Positions 60,595 to 64,000 of a stretch of 64,000 nt of DNA are shown here, in pieces (the stretch's first letter is position 1; each line of letters opens with the position of its first letter). Both the position numbers and the translations under genes were made by a program. The notes beneath the pieces were generated by a model. That model saw only the letters and a program-made list of their open reading frames with translations. It had not been told where the DNA came from and searched no databases. Origin of the DNA: an uncultured Dorea sp. (GTDB taxonomy: Bacteria; Bacillota; Clostridia; Lachnospirales; Lachnospiraceae); the NCBI GenBank assembly GCA_948602995.1, contig CAPEBR010000012.1, positions 1-64,000 of the forward strand, given 5' to 3'.

Positions 60595-61227
60595 ATGATA
60601 ATACAGTTAAGTTCAGGTCAAGGGCCGGCGGAATGCGAGCTGACGGTAAAAAAGTTATATGATTCTTTGAAAAAGGAATTTCCGGATATTGAGATGATAT
60701 CCAGCCATGAGGCAAAGCGGGCGGAAGGCTGTACTTCCATTCTCTTTCAGACGGAACAAGATTTATCCGGGTTGGAGGGAAGTATTCAGTGGATTTGCAG
60801 AAGTCCTTACAGACCGAATCATAAGCGTAAAAACTGGTTTATGGACGTCAGTGTAATACCGGAGGTGGAAACAGTCCGAAAGGATGAAGCTATGCCGGAT
60901 GGTGGGGATAAAGAAGGCTATCAGGAAAATGAAATACGTTTTGAGCGGTTCCATTGCGGCGGCAAGGGTGGACAGAACGTGAACAAGGTGGAGACAGGCG
61001 TGAGGCTGATACATATTCCTGCGGGAATTACTGTCACCTCAACATCCGAACGGAGCCAGTATGCCAATAAAAAGGATGCGTTGAATAAGCTGAATGTGAT
61101 CTTAAGGCAGATGGAACTGGAGGGGAAGAAAAAGCAGACCAATTCCGCGTGGCAGGAGCATACGAAAATTGTTAGGGGAAATCCGGTAAGGGTGTATGTG
61201 GGAATGGACTTCAAACGAAAAGTATGA
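60595..61227 (+). CDS. prfH: Peptide chain release factor H
   Basis: A 210-residue release-factor homologue holding the catalytic G-G-Q (125-127, in H-C-G-G-K-G-G-Q-N-V-N-K-V-E) and the flanking class I release-factor fold. It lacks the stop-codon-reading domain. PrfH releases the peptide from ribosomes with damaged 16S rRNA so that the partner RtcB can reseal the break. GAGGGA precedes the ATG. Confidence 0.9.
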   Translation: MIIQLSSGQGPAECELTVKKLYDSLKKEFPDIEMISSHEAKRAEGCTSILFQTEQDLSGLEGSIQWICRSPYRPNHKRKNWFMDVSVIPEVETVRKDEAMPDGGDKEGYQENEIRFERFHCGGKGGQNVNKVETGVRLIHIPAGITVTSTSERSQYANKKDALNKLNVILRQMELEGKKKQTNSAWQEHTKIVRGNPVRVYVGMDFKRKV

Positions 61228-61252
61228 TGGAGAAGACTGGAGGATAAAGAAG

Positions 61253-62230
61253 ATGTATGATATTTTGAAATTTATTAATTCTCCTGATGTTAGGGAGTAT
61301 CACAAAGACAGCAGATTCACACCAGCGCAGGAGTGTGTTTTGATAGCTGTAAGTCAGAAGACAACAGTGGAAGAGAAGGTAGAGACTTTGCGTTATATTC
61401 TAAATCATTACAAGAAGGAAGAATTAGGTGTAGAAACAGTATCGGAGAATGACCCATTTGAAATTTTGGATGTAGATCAATTCCTTATGGAAGCAAATCT
61501 GACCCTGCATATATGGGAAGAGCTTTTGAAAATGAGGTATGATAATTCAGAAAAAGGAGTAATATATGCAGCAAATCTGACTGAGAAGGGTTTTTTTGCA
61601 GATAGGCTGACAAATTATTGCTTCTTTTCAAGCTATGATGCGGCTTATCATTCTCTTTTAAGGCAAAAGCAGGAATATTTGAGTGATGCAGATTTAAAAG
61701 ATGTAGAAACATATGGAACTATATACCGGATCATACTGGATAATCAGGAGTATAATCATACAGATGCGGACGAATACCGTTTTGACAGTGAAATGCGGCT
61801 GGTTCAGGTATTTGGAAGTATGAAATGGAAACCAGTTGAGGTTGAGGAAGATGAGATGATATTTACACTGGAAAGCTATGGATTCTATCTTCCACTGCCG
61901 TTTCAGAAAGGGGATATTGTAAAGGTTGAATCTCCATTTTATGAAACTTATTACGGTGTAATACCTTATGGACCGGATGAAAAGTCGGAAGAATTACGAA
62001 AAATGAACAAAACTCTATATAGGAGTCTGGATGTATATGATGAGAGTTCTGGACGCTTTTATTTTACAGATGACAGCAATGTACTGCAATTGTCTCTGTG
62101 TAATGAGGAAGAACTTCCTAAGGAACGAGAAATTTTAAAGCAGGTGCGGGAAGTCAGGAAAGGAAACATGGATTTTATTTCATTTCTAAGTATGAGTGGA
62201 GCAGAAATAAGGTGTTCGACACGTGAATAG
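61253..62230 (+). CDS. Hypothetical protein downstream of rtcB-prfH
   Basis: ATG 61253 gives 325 residues, 25 bp after prfH; an in-frame TTG or ATG further up overlaps prfH. The product is acidic with alternating helical and beta character and no signal peptide or known motif. The first 40 residues (F-I-N-S-P-D-V-R-E-Y, F-T-P-A-Q-E-C-V-L-I) are reminiscent of proteins common in clostridial mobile elements. It may belong to the repair operon or be an unrelated cargo gene. Confidence 0.6.
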   Translation: MYDILKFINSPDVREYHKDSRFTPAQECVLIAVSQKTTVEEKVETLRYILNHYKKEELGVETVSENDPFEILDVDQFLMEANLTLHIWEELLKMRYDNSEKGVIYAANLTEKGFFADRLTNYCFFSSYDAAYHSLLRQKQEYLSDADLKDVETYGTIYRIILDNQEYNHTDADEYRFDSEMRLVQVFGSMKWKPVEVEEDEMIFTLESYGFYLPLPFQKGDIVKVESPFYETYYGVIPYGPDEKSEELRKMNKTLYRSLDVYDESSGRFYFTDDSNVLQLSLCNEEELPKEREILKQVREVRKGNMDFISFLSMSGAEIRCSTRE

Positions 62231-62245
62231 GAAGTAAAGGGGTAG

Positions 62246-62268
62246 GAGGTGTCCATTATGGACACCTC
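62246..62268. promoter_or_regulatory. 23-bp perfect palindrome, copy 3 (candidate parS/terminator)
   Basis: GAGGTGTCCATTATGGACACCTC contains TGTCCA-N3-TGGACA (62250-62264). It lies between converging genes, so it could also terminate, but it lacks a T tract. Confidence 0.6.
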
Positions 62269-62299
62269 TGCCCTATTGTGTGTATGTAGGGGATGAAAG

Positions 62300-62485
62300 T
62301 CAGGCGTTGCATTGCTTTGCAATATATTCTGAAACAGAGTTCCGGGGAATTTTCCATATCCTTCCGATTTTAAAGGCATGAATCTGCCCGGCCTTTAATA
62401 AGCTGTAAGCTGTATTTTTTCCTATCATCAGTAGTCCGCATAATTCATCAATGCTTATCATATCACTGCAGGTTTCCTCAAACAT
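62300..62485 (-). CDS. Excisionase-like helix-turn-helix protein
   Basis: A 61-residue protein of the HTH_17/excisionase type: I-S-I-D-E-L-C-G-L-L-M-I-G-K-N-T-A-Y-S-L-L, then I-H-A-F-K-I-G-R-I-W-K-I-P. Such winged-helix proteins direct integrase toward excision or regulate mobilization genes. AGGAGGTAACTG precedes the ATG. It is divergent from mobC. Confidence 0.82.
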   Translation of the reverse strand: MFEETCSDMISIDELCGLLMIGKNTAYSLLKAGQIHAFKIGRIWKIPRNSVSEYIAKQCNA

Positions 62486-62627
62486 TATCAGTTACCTCCT
62501 GGTTTGTAGATTTTTATTTAAAATGTTACAAGAAGGATAACAAAATACTTTTGCAAATAAAGTTCTATAAAGAATCATAAAAAAAGATAATTTTACTAAC
62601 AGTTATGTAAAGGTTGCCGATGGTAAT

Positions 62628-62657
62628 TGACTATCTGACAGAATTGTCGGACAGTCA
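62628..62657. other. 13-bp inverted repeat, candidate oriT
   Basis: TGACTATCTGACA and TGTCGGACAGTCA (two mismatches) flank GAAT, 51 bp before mobC, with a further CTGTCAG at about 62674. Position and shape fit the MobC/relaxase binding site of a transfer origin; the nick site is not identified. The rest of 62486-62708 is AT-rich. Confidence 0.5.
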
Positions 62658-62708
62658 GTTACCTGCTAAAAGGCTGTCAGAATAAAAGTACAGGAGGAGA
62701 TACGAGAT

Positions 62709-63005
62709 ATGGGCAAAAATATGAATACAGAGCCAAAATTAAAGAGAGCATACAGACTAGATGCAGAAGATTACAGGGAACTATTAAAGAAGGCTGATAA
62801 ATTAAAAGTCAGTGAGAGTGAATATGTACGGCAGATTATACACAGGGACATTCACCATTCTAATATAGAGGGAGAGATGATTAGCAGGATCTGCCAGGTC
62901 TGTACTTTTTGTACTAAAGTTCTGGAGCAGAGCAGCATGGAAGATGAGCAAAGAGAATTGTTGATAAAGGAGGCGGCAAAATTATGCGACATAAAAATAT
63001 CATAG
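62709..63005 (+). CDS. mobC: MobC-like relaxosome accessory protein
   Basis: A 98-residue protein with a ribbon-helix-helix-like N-terminus (A-Y-R-L-D-A-E-D-Y-R-E-L, then V-S-E-S-E-Y-V-R-Q-I-I) and a helical tail. These proteins bind oriT and help the relaxase. AGGAGGAGATACGAG precedes the ATG. It overlaps the relaxase start by 22 bp. Confidence 0.72.
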   Translation: MGKNMNTEPKLKRAYRLDAEDYRELLKKADKLKVSESEYVRQIIHRDIHHSNIEGEMISRICQVCTFCTKVLEQSSMEDEQRELLIKEAAKLCDIKIS

Positions 63006-63493
63006 TGAGTATACCGGAAGGCAGGTATGAGAATCAGGACGCGGCAGAAAACGTGATTCGTTATATTATGAGGCTGGATAAAGGGAATCTTATGGGAGGA
63101 TATGGTATTCTTATTACTACTCCTCCTAATATTGCGGAACAATTCCTTCGTGTGAAAGAAGCATATGGGAAAACAGGGGGGAAGCAGATTTTACATATTG
63201 TATTCTCGGTAGAGAGGACACTGGGGTTTACTCCGGTTCAGATAAAAAAGTTAGGCTATATGCTTGCTGATTATTTTGGAAGGGAAAGACAGGTTATCTT
63301 TGCAGTACATGATGATACAGGGCAGCTGCATATCCATATGGGTATAAATACTGTTGCATATACAAATGGGAGATATTGCGCTTATTTTGAGTTGGAAGAC
63401 CTGAAAAATTATGCAGAACAGTGTATAGACGAATTAGTGGATATGGTTTGGTTCGGAAAGGATATCAATCGGGAAATAAGATTTTGGGCGTAA
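62984..63493 (+). CDS. Relaxase/mobilization nuclease domain protein (short)
   Basis: A 169-residue protein with the MobA/VirD2-type three-His motif H-D-D-T-G-Q-L-H-I-H-M-G-I-N-T and an N-terminal Y-I-M-R that may hold the nicking Tyr. Known relaxases of this type run to 300-600 residues, so this is the catalytic core only, either a natural minimal form or a truncation. AAAGGAGG precedes the ATG. A terminator follows. Confidence 0.78.
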   Translation: MRHKNIIVSIPEGRYENQDAAENVIRYIMRLDKGNLMGGYGILITTPPNIAEQFLRVKEAYGKTGGKQILHIVFSVERTLGFTPVQIKKLGYMLADYFGRERQVIFAVHDDTGQLHIHMGINTVAYTNGRYCAYFELEDLKNYAEQCIDELVDMVWFGKDINREIRFWA

Positions 63494-63522
63494 AGAAGAT
63501 TCAAATAAAAGTAGGTTGGAAG

Positions 63523-63553
63523 GGCGAAGTCTTTCGGGGCTTCGTTCTTTTTG
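63523..63553 (+). terminator. Terminator after the relaxase gene
   Basis: CGAAG / CTTCG with inner G-C pairs, then TTCTTTTTG. Confidence 0.65.
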
Positions 63554-63584
63554 TCATTGGATAAAGAAAGGAAATAGAGGCAAT

Positions 63585-64000
63585 ATGAGTATAATCAGAG
63601 AAATTTATAAAGAAATGGTTCAGGGTAAATCGTATATGAATGAAATCAGTAAAGAGACAGAGAAGGAGGTTACAGAACTTTTAAAGGATGAATCGCAGAA
63701 GAACAGACAAGAATATGAGCAATATAGGGACAGGCTGTATAGTGCGGTAGCGATAGCGGAAGAAGCCGGATTTATAAAAGGTCATATTCCCTTTGATCAC
63801 ACTAATTCCACCCAATACATAAATGCAGAAATTTACAGAAATTTCCAAAATATCATCAACACAGAAAGGACAGGAGATATGATAATAGGAAGAATTTATG
63901 ACAAGGTATTTGTTCCCATGAGCGAATCATCAGGGAGCGCGGATGAGGCAATGAATGAGAGATTGATTCTTTTGATTGAGGGAGCGGACATAGAGCATAT
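63585..64000 (+). CDS. Hypothetical mobile-element protein (partial, runs off the edge)
   Basis: ATG 63585 follows AAAGGAAATAGAGG. The visible 138 residues begin M-S-I-I-R-E-I-Y-K-E-M and continue open to the window end. The first 60 residues are a charged helix (E-T-E-K-E-V-T-E-L-L-K-D-E), followed by mixed sequence without a motif I recognise. It is probably a cargo or mobilization gene. Confidence 0.6.
   Translation, partial: MSIIREIYKEMVQGKSYMNEISKETEKEVTELLKDESQKNRQEYEQYRDRLYSAVAIAEEAGFIKGHIPFDHTNSTQYINAEIYRNFQNIINTERTGDMIIGRIYDKVFVPMSESSGSADEAMNERLILLIEGADIEH

Overview
The window reads as the chromosome of an anaerobic Firmicute of class Clostridia, most likely family Lachnospiraceae (inference). 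Supporting features are BspA-type (LRR_5) surface proteins, a T-box-controlled metG, a Spo0A-type DNA-binding domain, meso-diaminopimelate dehydrogenase, an Msm/Ugp-type sugar ATPase, strong AAGGAGG ribosome sites, and a mobilizable element at the right end. No CRISPR array, rRNA operon or complete insertion sequence with a transposase was seen.

Layout. (1) 1-4.6 kb is an AT-rich decayed island: a BrnT/BrnA-like toxin-antitoxin pair, an odd tRNA-Asn, a frameshifted LRR-lipase-Big_2 surface gene fused to a GNAT scrap, a small orphan gene, and a second tRNA-like 3' end with its own terminator. (2) 4.7-15.7 kb is a carbohydrate locus: DeoR regulator and FGGY kinase on the minus strand; divergently a 2-hydroxyacid dehydrogenase, then a polyol dehydrogenase, an Rbs-type ABC importer, a class II aldolase and a xylulokinase. 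Shared TGTTYG/CRAACA motifs at three promoters suggest one regulon. (3) 15.8-28.7 kb holds a hybrid histidine kinase, a DUF3810 protein, topoisomerase III, a GH73+M23 peptidoglycan hydrolase, a FIST/chemoreceptor pair, rsmI and an orphan sugar-transport ATPase. (4) 28.8-36.7 kb is housekeeping: T-box-metG, ddh, tatD, a structured leader before rsmA, citrate synthase and a lipase-like hydrolase. (5) 36.7-48.0 kb is probably one operon: hybrid kinase, a 1705-residue LRR surface protein, MoxR ATPase, DUF58 protein and a transglutaminase-fold membrane protein that has lost its catalytic Cys. (6) 48.3-57.1 kb has a stand-alone Spo0A C-domain, a VanRS-like two-component system, a methyltransferase probably read from a leaderless mRNA, a large membrane-anchored protein, and queT behind a preQ1-I-like riboswitch. 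(7) 57.1-64.0 kb is the left part of an integrative mobilizable element: ParA, ParB, an RtcB-PrfH ribosome repair/rescue pair behind a leader-peptide attenuator, an Xis-like protein, a candidate oriT, MobC and a relaxase. It runs off the right edge.

Three repeat families overlay this. GGGGACGGGG palindromes (REP-like) sit at eight gene 3' ends and often encode the last residues and stop codon of the host gene. A MITE-like element has GTTACTGTTCAC terminal inverted repeats and an intact 8-bp target duplication at 48.9 kb, with partial copies elsewhere. A 15-bp palindrome TGTCCA-N3-TGGACA occurs three times, only in the mobile element, and is a candidate parS or operator. The most interesting candidates are the attenuator-controlled RtcB-PrfH pair with those palindromes, the LRR-MoxR-DUF58-pseudo-transglutaminase operon, the MITE family, and the structured RNA ahead of rsmA.
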